Part shown: positions 36,062-46,113 of the stretch, in pieces
Layout: each line of letters opens with the position of its first letter
Numbering within the stretch: the stretch's first letter is position 1
From: Acidobacteriota bacterium
GTDB taxonomy: Bacteria; Acidobacteriota; Terriglobia; Bryobacterales; Bryobacteraceae
Direction: 5' to 3'
Length of the DNA stretch: 64,000 bases
Assembly: GCA_947470805.1 (NCBI GenBank)
Contig: CANIVU010000013.1
Location: 1-64,000, forward strand
Notes under the pieces: generated by a model
Told to the model about the DNA's origin: nothing
Databases searched by the model: none
The model's input: only the letters and a program-made list of their open reading frames with translations
Made by a program: the position numbers and the translations under genes

Positions 36062-38089
36062 CTACTGGCCGCCCTCGTAGAGCCAGGCGGGGTAACGTTT
36101 GACGACGGGACCGAGCTTCTTACCGACGGCGTAGATGCCATCGCCACGGAGGTGTTTGGGGAGTTGGTAGCGTTCCAACAGGTGAATCACCCAGCGCTCT
36201 TCGGGGCGCGGTTTATCGAGGAATTCGCCGGTTTCCAGGCGCACGACTTCGAAGCCGGAATCCTGGAGGAGATAGTGCATTTCGCGCGGCGTGTATTCAC
36301 GGGCGTGGCGGGCTTCGACTTCGGCGCCGGGTTCGGCGGGCTTGATGTAGGCGGGAAAGAAGCCGGGATGGTAGCCCTCGAGAATGGCTCGCAAGGCGCG
36401 GATGGAGGCGACGTTGGGCGTGGTCATCACCACGTGACCGCCGGGGCGGAGGATGCGGTTGATCTCGGCCATGAGGAACATCGGATCGCTGGGCAGATGT
36501 TCCAGTAGTTCGCAGCAGAGGATGGTGGCGAAATGCTCGTCGGGATAGGGAAATCGATCCTTTTCGGCGTCGAAGAGATCAACTTCGCAGGTGAAGATTT
36601 CGCCGGTCGCCGATTGCACTTCGCGATGATCGATCTGCCCGGCTGGGCCGTAGTAGCAGCCGCGCACTTCCCCGTAGCCGAGGCGGCCGCGGAGGGCGGG
36701 CGTCATCTGCATGTAGGCGCCCATTTCGAGAATTCGGTCATCGGGGCCGCCGGGCGGGGTGATGTTGAGCGTGCGCTCCAGGCGGGTGATGTGGGTTTCG
36801 GCGTAGTTGGTGCTTTCGGCGTCACGGGCGGCCCAGCCGAGGATGTATTCGGGTTCGACCTGGCGGGGCGCGTCGGGCGGAGGCGGAGCGTCGACGATGG
36901 CTTCGACGGGGATCTCTTCGGTCGTTACGGCGGGCTCGGCGGGTTCGGCGTTGACCCAGGTACGGCCGTCGCGAACGGCGGTGGCGAAGTCGCGATACAT
37001 GCCGGCGACGTGGGCCCAGTTGCACTCGTCGGCCACCCACTGGCGCGCCCGCTCGCCCATAGCACGGGCGACGCCGGGCCGGGAGACGAGCAGGTTCAGA
37101 TATTCGTAGAGCGTGTCCTCTTCGCCGGCATCCACGGGCACTTTCATGCAGATCGCATCCGGGTATTCGGCGAAGCTGCCGACGTTTGACACGACGACGG
37201 CGCGGCCGAGGCCGAGCGAGCGGAGGAGGGTGCCGGAGCTTTCGCCGACGGTGGGAAAGCGGAGGTTGAGGATGATGTCACAGGCCGAGATGTAGCCGGT
37301 GAACTCTTCGATGGGGACGTAGCCCATCATGCGGACGTTCTCTTCCAGGCCCAGGCCGCGGATGAGTTGGGCGACGGGGAAATCGGGATGGGCTTCGCCG
37401 CAGAGGATCATCTTCACGTCGGGGCGGACGCGGACCAGGCGGCGCATGGCGCGGAGAGTTTCGGCGATGCGCTTGTAGGGTTTGAGGAAGCCGAAGACGC
37501 CGATGAGCGGGGTGCTGTCGTCGAGGCCGAGTTTGTCGCGGAAGCCGAGGCGATCGCCATCGGGGAGCCAGGCGCCGTGGGGGATGCGGGCGACGGGGCC
37601 GTTGAAGCCGGCGCGGCGGACGTCGGCTTCGACGGCGCGGCTGTGGACGATAACGGCTTTGGAGGCCTCCAGCAGGCGGCGGAGCATGGGCACGCCTTCG
37701 TAGTCCGGGCCGACTTCGAGGGCGCGGACGCGTTCGGCGAAGGCGCGCGCCGACGGGCCGCCATCGTAGCCGCAGGCTTCAACGTAGGAGTCCCAATCGT
37801 CGCGACGGATGGTCAAATCCGTCATCAGGTGGTGCAGGTTCGATTCGTGGAGGACGACGATGCCAGGGTGGGCAACGGCGGTTTCGTAGACGTAATCGTG
37901 ATAACCGTTGTTGCCGATCTGATAGACGACGGCGTCATAGGCGGCGGCGTTGAAACCGGGGCGGGCGGCGTTGATGATCTCGACGTCGGCGGCGGCGGAG
38001 AGGTGCTCCACCAGAACGGCGGAATAATCGGCGATGCCGCTCTTGGCGGGCGGCATGGGAGAAAAATGAGCGATCTTCAGCGGACCCAC
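36062..38089 (-). CDS. Fusion of GT4 glycosyltransferase and SAM-dependent methyltransferase
   Basis: 675 residues from a GTG at 38089. Residues 1 to about 390 are a GT-B glycosyltransferase of family 4: PMPPAKSGIADYS at the N-terminus, GVFGFLKPYKRI, and the donor site GESSGTLLRSLGLGRAVVVS. A proline-rich acidic linker (about 395-430) leads to a class I methyltransferase: ILEMGAYMQMTP, FPYPDEHFATILCCELLEHL and ILRPGGHVVMTTPN. Adding a sugar and methylating the chain are often coupled at chain ends in ABC-dependent O-antigen export, which fits the neighbouring permease. The GTG overlaps the DUF3108 gene by 13 bp. Confidence 0.87.
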   Translation of the reverse strand: MGPLKIAHFSPMPPAKSGIADYSAVLVEHLSAAADVEIINAARPGFNAAAYDAVVYQIGNNGYHDYVYETAVAHPGIVVLHESNLHHLMTDLTIRRDDWDSYVEACGYDGGPSARAFAERVRALEVGPDYEGVPMLRRLLEASKAVIVHSRAVEADVRRAGFNGPVARIPHGAWLPDGDRLGFRDKLGLDDSTPLIGVFGFLKPYKRIAETLRAMRRLVRVRPDVKMILCGEAHPDFPVAQLIRGLGLEENVRMMGYVPIEEFTGYISACDIILNLRFPTVGESSGTLLRSLGLGRAVVVSNVGSFAEYPDAICMKVPVDAGEEDTLYEYLNLLVSRPGVARAMGERARQWVADECNWAHVAGMYRDFATAVRDGRTWVNAEPAEPAVTTEEIPVEAIVDAPPPPDAPRQVEPEYILGWAARDAESTNYAETHITRLERTLNITPPGGPDDRILEMGAYMQMTPALRGRLGYGEVRGCYYGPAGQIDHREVQSATGEIFTCEVDLFDAEKDRFPYPDEHFATILCCELLEHLPSDPMFLMAEINRILRPGGHVVMTTPNVASIRALRAILEGYHPGFFPAYIKPAEPGAEVEARHAREYTPREMHYLLQDSGFEVVRLETGEFLDKPRPEERWVIHLLERYQLPKHLRGDGIYAVGKKLGPVVKRYPAWLYEGGQ

Positions 38090-38745
38090 TCCATGGAGAA
38101 ATCGCCCATTGCAAAGGGAACGCGCACCAAGGCGGGCGTGCGCGCTTCGTCCCGGGCCAGGAACAAATCCAACTCCAGTTTACCGTTCGTGGTGGCGACG
38201 GTCACCCTTAATTTGTCGGAGTCGAGCGGGGCTTCGGACACTTTGATGGATTCGGTGCCGGTGAAGGCGATGCGGACGTCGTAACCGGCGCCGAAGTAGA
38301 GCTTTTGCGGGCTGGGGATGCGGCCGCGGGCGACCTCCTCCCGGACGAAGAAGAGATACGTCAGCGCGTCGCGGGCGCAACCGGGGACAGCGAATTCGCT
38401 CTTACCGCCACCGCCGGCGGTGACACGGGTGGCCTTGCCGTCGGCGAAGGTGGTGGTTTCCTTGCCCTTGCGGGAGCCGTGCTCGAACTCTTTTTCGAAG
38501 GTCAGGGTGCAGAACTTCTCGTCGACGGTGGACTTGTACTTGTCGAGAACGCGAAAACCGGGGACGGAGGCCTCCACCTGAAACTCGAGAATCCAATTGC
38601 CGCCATCGCGGGCGGCGCGCATCTGAGCTTCGCCGAGGCCGAGACCGCTGGGCCATTTGACCTCATAGCGGAACGTCTCTTCGCGCGGCCCGGCGGCATG
38701 GGCCGACAGCGCGCAGAACACTCCCAACAGGTACAGCTTGTGCAT
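38077..38745 (-). CDS. DUF3108-family secreted protein
   Basis: 222 residues with signal peptide MHKLYLLGVFCALSAHAAG. The family pattern is visible: ETFRYEVKWPSGLGLGEAQM, VPGFRVLDKYKSTVDEKFCT, TFEKEFEHGSRKG, then DALTYLFFVRE and FGAGYDVRIAFTGTE. DUF3108 proteins are periplasmic or outer-membrane-facing and uncharacterised, and are sometimes found beside envelope-sugar genes. It lies five bases after the upstream GT4 stop and overlaps the next gene by 13 bp, so it is embedded in the polysaccharide operon. Confidence 0.85.
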   Translation of the reverse strand: MHKLYLLGVFCALSAHAAGPREETFRYEVKWPSGLGLGEAQMRAARDGGNWILEFQVEASVPGFRVLDKYKSTVDEKFCTLTFEKEFEHGSRKGKETTTFADGKATRVTAGGGGKSEFAVPGCARDALTYLFFVREEVARGRIPSPQKLYFGAGYDVRIAFTGTESIKVSEAPLDSDKLRVTVATTNGKLELDLFLARDEARTPALVRVPFAMGDFSMEWVR

Positions 38746-38750
38746 TGGAC

Positions 38751-39899
38751 TTATCGTCTTCCTACTTGCGCGGCGCCCTGCGCCTGTTTGGCGCGAACTC
38801 CGGCTACCTCATAGTAGACGTCCAAAGTCTGTTGCGCCGTTCCCTTCCAACTGAAACGGGACGCATTTTGTTGGCCGAGGCGTTCCTTGCGGGCGCGCAG
38901 TTCGTTGTTACGAAGCAGGTCGCGCATGGAGGTCATCATGGCTTCGGTGGAGTGGGGATCGAACAGAACGGCGGCGGTGCCGGCCACTTCGGGCATGGCG
39001 GAGGTGTTGGCGCAGGCGACGGCGCGTCCGCAGGCCATCGCTTCGAGAATCGGAATGCCGAAGCCTTCGTAGAAAGAGGGGAAGACGAAGATGTCGCAGG
39101 CATTATAGAGCTGGAGCAGTTCGGCGTCGTCGACGTAGCCGGTGAAGTGGATGCGGTTACCGAAGGGAGAGTTTTCGGCCGCCTGATGGACCTTGGGGGC
39201 GAACCAGGTGTCCTTGCCGACCATGACGAGATGGTGTGGGAGTTCAGGACAGGTTCCGATTAACTCTTCAAAGGCGCGGATGAGACCGAGGGGGTTCTTG
39301 CGGGGCTGCAGGTCACCGACATTGAGGATGAACGGCGTGGTGATCTGGAAGCGGCCTTCGACGAAGGACTTGGCCTTGGGCCGGGAGACGGGTTTGAAGA
39401 TCTCCGAGCAGGCGGCGGGAACGACGGCGATGCGGTCCGGATCGAGGCCGTAGCTGCGGGCGATGCCTTGGCGGGAGAATTCGCTGAGCGTCAGAATCTT
39501 GGCGGCGCGGCGGACGGTGCGTTCGACCGAAATCTGTAACTGCACGCGGCGGGCGGTGGTGAAGAACTCAGGATGTTCGATGTAACTGACGTCGTGAATG
39601 CTGACGACGACGGGCACGGGGCAGAAGAGCGGGGCGGTGTATTGGACGTGCAGGAGGTCCGGCGCATCGGCACGGACACGGCGGGCCAAATCGATGCCCA
39701 GGCGCACGAAAGGATTTTCACTGACCTGGCGCGTCCGTATCCGGGACGGCACATACTCCTCCGCGCCACGCACAGAAGTGTAGGCTATGAACTCCGATTT
39801 CTTGTCTAACGACGCGAAGCCCTCCAGCAGGCTGCGAACGTACACCTCGTTCCCTGTTAGATGCCTGCCGATTGCATGTGCGTCAATGCTAAATCGCAT
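38751..39899 (-). CDS. GT4-family glycosyltransferase
   Basis: 382 residues from the ATG at 39899 (MRFSIDAHAIGRHLTGNEVY, the usual start of this subgroup; an upstream TTG at 39968 adds an unlikely extension). GT-B fold landmarks: VSIHDVSYIEHPEFF, SEFSRQGIARSYGL, FILNVGDLQPRKNPLGLIRA, and the nucleotide-sugar EX7E motif in FPSFYEGFGIPILEAMACG. It resembles mannosyl/rhamnosyl-transferases of polysaccharide assembly, but the sugar cannot be inferred. It is the third of three glycosyltransferase genes in this operon in transcription terms with the two neighbours. Confidence 0.9.
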   Translation of the reverse strand: MRFSIDAHAIGRHLTGNEVYVRSLLEGFASLDKKSEFIAYTSVRGAEEYVPSRIRTRQVSENPFVRLGIDLARRVRADAPDLLHVQYTAPLFCPVPVVVSIHDVSYIEHPEFFTTARRVQLQISVERTVRRAAKILTLSEFSRQGIARSYGLDPDRIAVVPAACSEIFKPVSRPKAKSFVEGRFQITTPFILNVGDLQPRKNPLGLIRAFEELIGTCPELPHHLVMVGKDTWFAPKVHQAAENSPFGNRIHFTGYVDDAELLQLYNACDIFVFPSFYEGFGIPILEAMACGRAVACANTSAMPEVAGTAAVLFDPHSTEAMMTSMRDLLRNNELRARKERLGQQNASRFSWKGTAQQTLDVYYEVAGVRAKQAQGAAQVGRR

Positions 39900-39974
39900 A
39901 AACGTAATTCCAGTATAGTCTCCTGGGGTAACCCGGATATAGGGGCGGAGTCGTACCATTTGCGTCAAAAAATG

Positions 39975-41132
39975 TTACTTCAGATCGCGGCCGGGTCCGG
40001 CCCTATCCAAAACGGCCCAACCAGCCTTGCGATGAAAGCCGGTTTCGTAGGTTTTTCGACCGGATTGTTCCAGGCGGTGGCGTTCGCCGGGGTCGTTGAG
40101 GAGTTCGACGATGGCGCGTTCGAAGTTGTCGGCGCCATCGGCGATGCGCAGGTTTTGGGGCAATCCTTCGGCGCCGAGGGACGTGGAGACGACGGCGGTA
40201 CCGGCGGCCCAGGCTTCGAGTATTTTGATGCGGGTGCCGGAACCGGAGAGCAGGGGGACCACGGAGAGCTGGGCGCGGGCGATCTCGGACATCGCATCGT
40301 CGACGGCGCCGGTGAGTTCGACACGGTTGTCGCCGCATACGATGGAGCGGACAGATTCGGGATTCATGCCGACCAGACGCCAGCGGATGTCCTTGAAACG
40401 GGTCCGGACTTTGGGCCAGACATGGGTGTGAAACCAGGCCACAGCCTGCTGGTTGGGGTGATACTCCATGTTACCGCTAAAGACGATGACGGGCGCCTTT
40501 TCGATGATGGCTGGTTCGTGCCAGCCGATCGTATTCGGGTAGACAACCGAGGGCACGTCACCGAGCAAGGCGCGGTCCTGCTCGGAGCAGACCAGGCAGC
40601 CATCGAACTTCGGCAGGAGTTGGGTTTCGAGCTGACGGCTGAGACCGGCGAAACGGCGGTGAGCCCACGCGGCAGCCGAGGAACCGGCGGAAGCGGCCAT
40701 GGTGTCGAAGAAGCGGGACTCGATGTTGTGGAGATCGCACCAGATCTGGCCGGCGTAGTCGCGAATGACGTCGACATAGGGGGCGAGCCAGAAGTGTTCG
40801 AGAATGGCGACATCGTAACGGCGCCATCCGATGCAGCCGCGGATGCTGGCCTCGAAGCCAGCCAGGCGATCGATGAGCGGCGGCACGCCGCGGGCCAGAC
40901 GGCCTGCGTTGCGAAGCACTCGCGCGGGAAGTGAGCGGCCATTGGAAGGGAGCGGGATGCAGAAGAGTTCGCGAACCAGTTCCGGGGGCGCCTGGCAGGG
41001 GACGAAGGTCAACACGTCGACATCGCAATCGCGCGCGACGAAGTACTCAATCAGTGACGCGATGCGTTGCGCGCCGCCGCCGAGTACAGGAAAGGGAGCC
41101 TCCGGGCAGACCAGTAATACCTGTTTCTTCAC
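39975..41132 (-). CDS. GT4-family glycosyltransferase
   Basis: 385 residues from a GTG at 41132 that overlaps the upstream phosphoesterase stop by GTGA. It begins VLLVCPEAPFPVLGGGAQR, then has DLHNIESRFFDTMA, VFSGNMEYHPNQQAVAWF and the donor-site region LLSGSGTRIKILEAWAAGTA. This layout (short acceptor domain, GNMEYxPN block) is typical of GT4 enzymes in exopolysaccharide clusters. The 75-bp gap to the next GT gene is the largest inside the operon and could hold an internal promoter, though I see no convincing boxes. Confidence 0.88.
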   Translation of the reverse strand: MKKQVLLVCPEAPFPVLGGGAQRIASLIEYFVARDCDVDVLTFVPCQAPPELVRELFCIPLPSNGRSLPARVLRNAGRLARGVPPLIDRLAGFEASIRGCIGWRRYDVAILEHFWLAPYVDVIRDYAGQIWCDLHNIESRFFDTMAASAGSSAAAWAHRRFAGLSRQLETQLLPKFDGCLVCSEQDRALLGDVPSVVYPNTIGWHEPAIIEKAPVIVFSGNMEYHPNQQAVAWFHTHVWPKVRTRFKDIRWRLVGMNPESVRSIVCGDNRVELTGAVDDAMSEIARAQLSVVPLLSGSGTRIKILEAWAAGTAVVSTSLGAEGLPQNLRIADGADNFERAIVELLNDPGERHRLEQSGRKTYETGFHRKAGWAVLDRAGPGRDLK

Positions 41133-42511
41133 TTGGCCGATTTATTCTTCTCCTCGTCGGCCTTTTTCTTTTCTTCTTCGGCCTTTTTCCGGTCGGCGGC
41201 GGCCTTGGCAATGGCGGCCTTCTCCTCCTCGGTACGGAGGTGTTCGGGAACTTCGGCGGGGAGGTTTTCGATCTTGTTCGGCGCGCCGGGGACCTTGGTC
41301 AGGGTGAAGGCGTCGTAGAGCAGGCCGCGCGGGGTGCGGGATTCGTAGCGGAGTTGATCACCGTCGACGCGGATGATCTGGAAGAGCTGGGTGTCTTCGG
41401 CGGCGCGCTGCATCCAGGGGGCGCGTTCCAGGTTGTACATCTTGGGGCCGGAGACGCTGACGACGTAGACGGTACCGCCGATCTGGCCGCTGGTGCCACT
41501 GGCGACGTTGGACCGGCCGTAGGTGTGATCGTGGCCGGTGAGAACCATGTCGATGCGGTACTTGTCGAAGATGGGCTGCCACATTGCGCGGAGGTCCTTG
41601 TTATCGCGGCCGGCGGCGGTGGAGAGGATGGGGTGATGGAAGGTGAGGATGGTCCACTTATTGGGGTTGATGGCGAGGAGTTTATCGAGCCACACGCCCT
41701 GCTCCTGCTGGCGTTCGTTGGAGTTCAGAGAGACGATGCGGACGCCCTGGATGTCACACCAATAGTTGGTTTCCTCCAGGCCTGGGAGGCCGTTGGAGGG
41801 CAGCGTGAACTGCTTGCGCCAATGAGGGGTTAGGCGGTGGACCTTGTCGTCACCGGCCGGATATTCGTGGTTGCCGGGGGTGGCAATGGAGAATACGGAA
41901 CGGTTGATCCATCCGGCGGCGGCGTGCCATTCGCCCCATTCGGAATCGACCGTGCCGCGGTTGGCGAGATCGCCCGCGTGGAGGATGAAGCGGGTTTTGG
42001 GGGCGCTGGCGAAGCCTTGGCGGATGAGCCGGGACCACATGGAATAGATGTCGTTTTGCGCATCGCCAACGTAGAGGAATTCGAGCGGCGCGGGGCGGGC
42101 GGCGGCGGTGCGGAACTGGTTCCAGTCGCTCCAATTGGCGCCATCGCCGACGCGGTAGAGGTACTGGGAATCGGGCTGAAGGCCGGTGAACTGAACGGAG
42201 TGGTAGTGGTCGGCGCCGGGCTCGGTGGCGGCGTTGAACTGTTTGGATTTTTTGGTGAAGGCGGGGCCATCTTCGGCGACGGCGATTTCGGCAAAGGCGG
42301 CGGTGACGGAGGCGTCGGTGCGCCAGGTGACAGCGGCGGTGGTGGCGGGGTCGGCGGCCCAGGTGAGGATGATGCGGTCGGGGATGGGGGTGGCGCGATA
42401 GATATCGGCGTCAGCGACTTTGCGGCCCTTCTGCCCGGCGATCTGATAGCCGAGGGCAAGGATAATGACGGCGCCCGATAAGCCGAGCCAGCGAACGTGG
42501 GATTGCTTCAT
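41129..42511 (-). CDS. Secreted calcineurin-like metallophosphoesterase (purple-acid-phosphatase-like)
   Basis: 460 residues. A signal anchor (about 8-26) precedes a fibronectin-type N-terminal domain (about 45-135: RIILTWAADPATTAAVTWRT, YLYRVGDGANW) typical of purple acid phosphatases. The metal motifs are all present: YVGDAQND, HAGDLANRG, TPGNHEYP, FHHPI and GHDHTYGR. The last 35 residues are a highly charged Lys/Glu/Ala coiled stretch (EEEKAAIAKAAADRKKAEEE). A phosphomonoesterase or diesterase outside the cytoplasm is likely. It is ten bases after the upstream small secreted protein gene and coupled to the GT4 gene. Confidence 0.88.
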   Translation of the reverse strand: MKQSHVRWLGLSGAVIILALGYQIAGQKGRKVADADIYRATPIPDRIILTWAADPATTAAVTWRTDASVTAAFAEIAVAEDGPAFTKKSKQFNAATEPGADHYHSVQFTGLQPDSQYLYRVGDGANWSDWNQFRTAAARPAPLEFLYVGDAQNDIYSMWSRLIRQGFASAPKTRFILHAGDLANRGTVDSEWGEWHAAAGWINRSVFSIATPGNHEYPAGDDKVHRLTPHWRKQFTLPSNGLPGLEETNYWCDIQGVRIVSLNSNERQQEQGVWLDKLLAINPNKWTILTFHHPILSTAAGRDNKDLRAMWQPIFDKYRIDMVLTGHDHTYGRSNVASGTSGQIGGTVYVVSVSGPKMYNLERAPWMQRAAEDTQLFQIIRVDGDQLRYESRTPRGLLYDAFTLTKVPGAPNKIENLPAEVPEHLRTEEEKAAIAKAAADRKKAEEEKKKADEEKNKSAK

Positions 42512-42520
42512 GCGCTCATT

Positions 42521-43168
42521 CTATTGCAGCACAGGGGCGGGCGCGGGGACAGCGATGCGCCAGCGGCGGCCCGTCGTGAGGGCGGCGGCCGATTCGCTTG
42601 CCTCCTCCCAGGCGGGGGGCGGGCCGATGGAGCCACCGGCGTCGAGAGAAGCGTTCCATACCGTCGCAGTGGCGGATTTGACGTTCCAGCGGGCCATGAG
42701 CGATTGTACGGCGGCGCGCGCCTGGGTTTCGTTGGTGACTTCGGGGGCGACGATGTGCCAATCGCCGAACTTGTCGATGAAGATCAGCCGGGGGTAGTCC
42801 GGATGGCGGGCAAGCGGGTCGGCACCGCGGAGGATGCGAATGGTGTGCCGCTTTGTCAGGTGGTTCCAATGATGGACGGACGCGCCGATGAGGGTAAGAA
42901 CAGCGTAGGCCTCGCTGGCGAAGTCACGGGCCTGGAACCGTTTGACCGCCCAGTCGCCGGCGGTCATTTCCGAGTGGCCGGCGAGGCCGAGGACCTTGCC
43001 GTTGGGAGCCCAGTGTAAGCCGGTCCATTGCCCGCGATGTTGCGCATCGGCACGGCGGGAGGCGGCGACAACTTCATCAACCGTGAAAGCAGCCGAACAG
43101 CAGCCGAACTCCTGGGCTTGAACGGAAAGGGCCAGCAAGACGAGCACGCAGGAACTTGCGACAGGCAT
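42521..43168 (-). CDS. Secreted hypothetical protein
   Basis: 215 residues, signal peptide MPVASSCVLVLLALSVQAQ followed by a cysteine pair FGCCSAAF. The mature part mixes alpha and beta segments (VTNETQARAAVQSLMARWN, VKSATATVWNASLDAGGS) with no motif I recognise. The family may be confined to related acidobacteria. It is the first gene of the polysaccharide operon, with its start only 46 bp from the divergent kinase-leader fragment. Confidence 0.65.
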   Translation of the reverse strand: MPVASSCVLVLLALSVQAQEFGCCSAAFTVDEVVAASRRADAQHRGQWTGLHWAPNGKVLGLAGHSEMTAGDWAVKRFQARDFASEAYAVLTLIGASVHHWNHLTKRHTIRILRGADPLARHPDYPRLIFIDKFGDWHIVAPEVTNETQARAAVQSLMARWNVKSATATVWNASLDAGGSIGPPPAWEEASESAAALTTGRRWRIAVPAPAPVLQ

Positions 43169-43213
43169 GTCCCTATTTTGGCCGATTCCTCGCTAGAACC
43201 TGAGAGGCTCCCA

Positions 43214-43393
43214 TTGTCCCACTTAGGCACCCCCTGGCCGAAGGTCGTTGCACTGTACCGCCAAGCGCTTCCGCTGGAAGAAGCGGACCAGATTGCTTTT
43301 CTGCAGAAACATTGCGGTGTGCAGACGCCGCTCTTTTACGAGGTTCGGTCCCTATTGGCAGGTACCGAACCCCGGGTATGGATTGAGAATTAG
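43214..43393 (+). pseudogene. Remnant of a Ser/Thr-kinase N-terminal leader domain
   Basis: A 59-codon frame from a TTG at 43214 with GAGAGG six bases upstream. The product WPKVVALYRQALPLEEADQI then AFLQKHCGVQ and FYEVRSLLAG matches the leader of acidobacterial PknB-like kinases, including WRQVCALFDGAA...AYLQRECGDDADLRRQVELML in the 12.7-15.2 kb kinase of this window. The catalytic domain that should follow is missing, as the frame ends 8 bp before the convergent cytochrome gene. A free-standing small protein is possible but a truncation is more likely. Confidence 0.5.
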
Positions 43394-43400
43394 TGCGTTC

Positions 43401-43709
43401 CTACTTTTTCTGCAGTTCGCGGACGTAGGCGAGCAACGCGTCGACCTGTTTAGGGGTGACGCCCTTCTTTTCGAATGCGTGAGCGGCTTTGGCCTTCTTG
43501 CCGCCTTCAGCGATCATGGCTTTCACTTCGGCGTCGGGCCGCTTCTTGGCTTCGGCGGTCAAGAGATTGGTCCCCGCGAGGGCGGCCTTTCCTTCGCCAG
43601 TGGCTCCGTGGCAGCCGAAACATTTCGTCTTGTAGAGGGCGGCGCCTTCCTGAGCAGCCAGCGGCGTGGCCGCAAGCAGCAGAGTAGCGAATGCAAGTTG
43701 GACTTTCAT
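43401..43709 (-). CDS. Small soluble cytochrome c
   Basis: 102 residues. Signal peptide MKVQLAFATLLLAATPLAAQ, haem motif CFGCH at about residue 30 within ALYKTKCFGCHGATGEGKAA, and a C-terminal helix VDALLAYVRELQKK. AGGAGGT five bases upstream of the ATG at 43709 fixes the start; the frame stays open far upstream by chance. It should carry electrons in the periplasm. Its start overlaps the stop of the frameshifted membrane gene as TAATG. The axial methionine is not obvious. Confidence 0.85.
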   Translation of the reverse strand: MKVQLAFATLLLAATPLAAQEGAALYKTKCFGCHGATGEGKAALAGTNLLTAEAKKRPDAEVKAMIAEGGKKAKAAHAFEKKGVTPKQVDALLAYVRELQKK

Positions 43710-44159
43710 TACGAACCTCCTGTGGTTCTCACTTTTCTCGTGGCCAGCGCGAACAGCGCGCATGCCATGAGAATTCCGGCGGTGATGATGGCTTCGCGCA
43801 GGGGCTGGCGCCGTTGACACCGTCGCGAATCTTTCGGGTTGTATTTGGGCGGCGGGGAGGAGCTTCTGCCTCGCGGCGATGCGGTAGGGCCCGTCTGGGA
43901 CGGGCTCGAAGACAAGGCCGGGATGACCCGCAGGGCAGACGACCCACGGAGAGTCAATGGAGACCGCGTGAATCTTAAGCATCAGGGCGAATTCCAGGAC
44001 CAGGATCGTGAGCGCGGCGCACCCACAGACGATGCCGAGGTGTGTGGCGAAAGGGCGACCGGTGTTTCCGCCGGGCAAAACGCCCCACACTACCAGAGCC
44101 AGCACGATGAGGTGGAAATACAACCCCAACCATAAGGTTCCGCGTGTCAGGAGTGACAT
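43709..44159 (-). pseudogene. Frameshifted three-TM membrane protein upstream of cytochrome c
   Basis: The ATG at 44159 has GGGAGGT seven bases upstream and opens a two-TM sequence (LWLGLYFHLIVLALVVWGVL, LGIVCGCAALTILVLEFALM) that stays protein-like to about IAARQKLLP. After that the protein-like reading moves to a second frame: KYNPKDSRRCQRRQPLREAI, then a TM segment TAGILMACALFALATRK, ending at a TAA that overlaps the cytochrome ATG. The span is 451 bp, not a multiple of three, so a net one-base gain near 43850-43890 fits. A sequencing error is possible. Function unknown. Confidence 0.5.
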
Positions 44160-44220
44160 CCCGGTAACCTCCCATCTGTTTCACCTTGAGCCTAGCACCG
44201 ACAGGCTAGAGAATAAAGGG

Positions 44221-44987
44221 GTGAAACCACTGGATGGAAAAACAGCGATTGTGACCGGCGCGAGCCGCGGCATTGGGAAGGCGATTGCACAGCGACTGGT
44301 GGCAGATGGAGCGCGGGTCGTGCTGGCGGCGCGCGACGCGGCGGCACTGGCGGAGGTGGCCGACGAGATCGGCGAAGGCGCGGCGGTAGCGCCGATGGAC
44401 CTTCGCTTACCCGATACGCCTGCGGAATTGGTGCGACTGGCGTTAGGGCGATTTGGGCGCGTCGACATTGTGGTCAACAACGCCGGGGCCACCAGGCGCG
44501 GTGATTTCCTGACGTTGACCGATGACGACTGGGCCGATGGCTATGCGTTGAAACTGCACGGCGCGGTACGGCTGACGCGCGCGGCGTGGCCGCATTTGAA
44601 GACCACGGGAGGGTCGTTGCTGAACATCGCCGGGACCGGTGGGCGTACGCCGGGAGCGGAGTTCACCATCGGCGGATCGGTCAACGCGGCGCTGCTCTCA
44701 TTCACGAAGGCGATGGCCGATAACGGGCTGCGCGATGGGGTGCAGGTGAATGCGGTGAGCCCAGGCACTGTGCGGACCGATCGCTTTGCCAAGCGGTTGG
44801 CGACGCTCGCCGCCGAGCGCGGCATCGCAGTGGAAGAAGCCGAGCCGGTGTTCGTGCGCGAGGCGCGGGTGACGCGCGTTGGCGAGCCAGAGGATATTGC
44901 AGGGCTGGTGGCGTTCATCGTCAGCCCCGGCGGCCGATTCCTGCACGGGGCACTGATCGATATGGACGGTGGATCGACGAAGACCCT

Positions 44988-44991
<4 letters not shown>
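44221..44991 (+). CDS. Short-chain dehydrogenase/reductase-like protein lacking the catalytic residues
   Basis: 256 residues from a GTG at 44221. The Rossmann part is normal: TAIVTGASRGIGKAIAQRL (TGxxxGIG) and VDIVVNNAGAT. The active site is not: the usual serine region reads LLNIAGTGGRTPG, and the YxxxK helix reads IGGSVNAALLSFTKAMA, so the tyrosine and lysine positions are glycine and asparagine. The C-terminal VNAVSPGTVRTDRF and FLHGALIDMDGGS are typical of the fold. It may bind NAD(P) without classical reductase activity. It overlaps the convergent GH gene by four bases at the 3' end. Confidence 0.85.
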
Positions 44992-46070
<1,079 letters not shown>

Positions 46071-46113
46071 TGGTAGATTATGTCGCGGGCGCGGGGTACT
46101 GCGCAGGGGGCAT

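Noticed and set aside
43401-44159. 252-residue membrane-cytochrome fusion
   Set aside because: The cytochrome has its own AGGAGGT and signal peptide, and the join between the two parts is not protein-like; the open frame is by chance.
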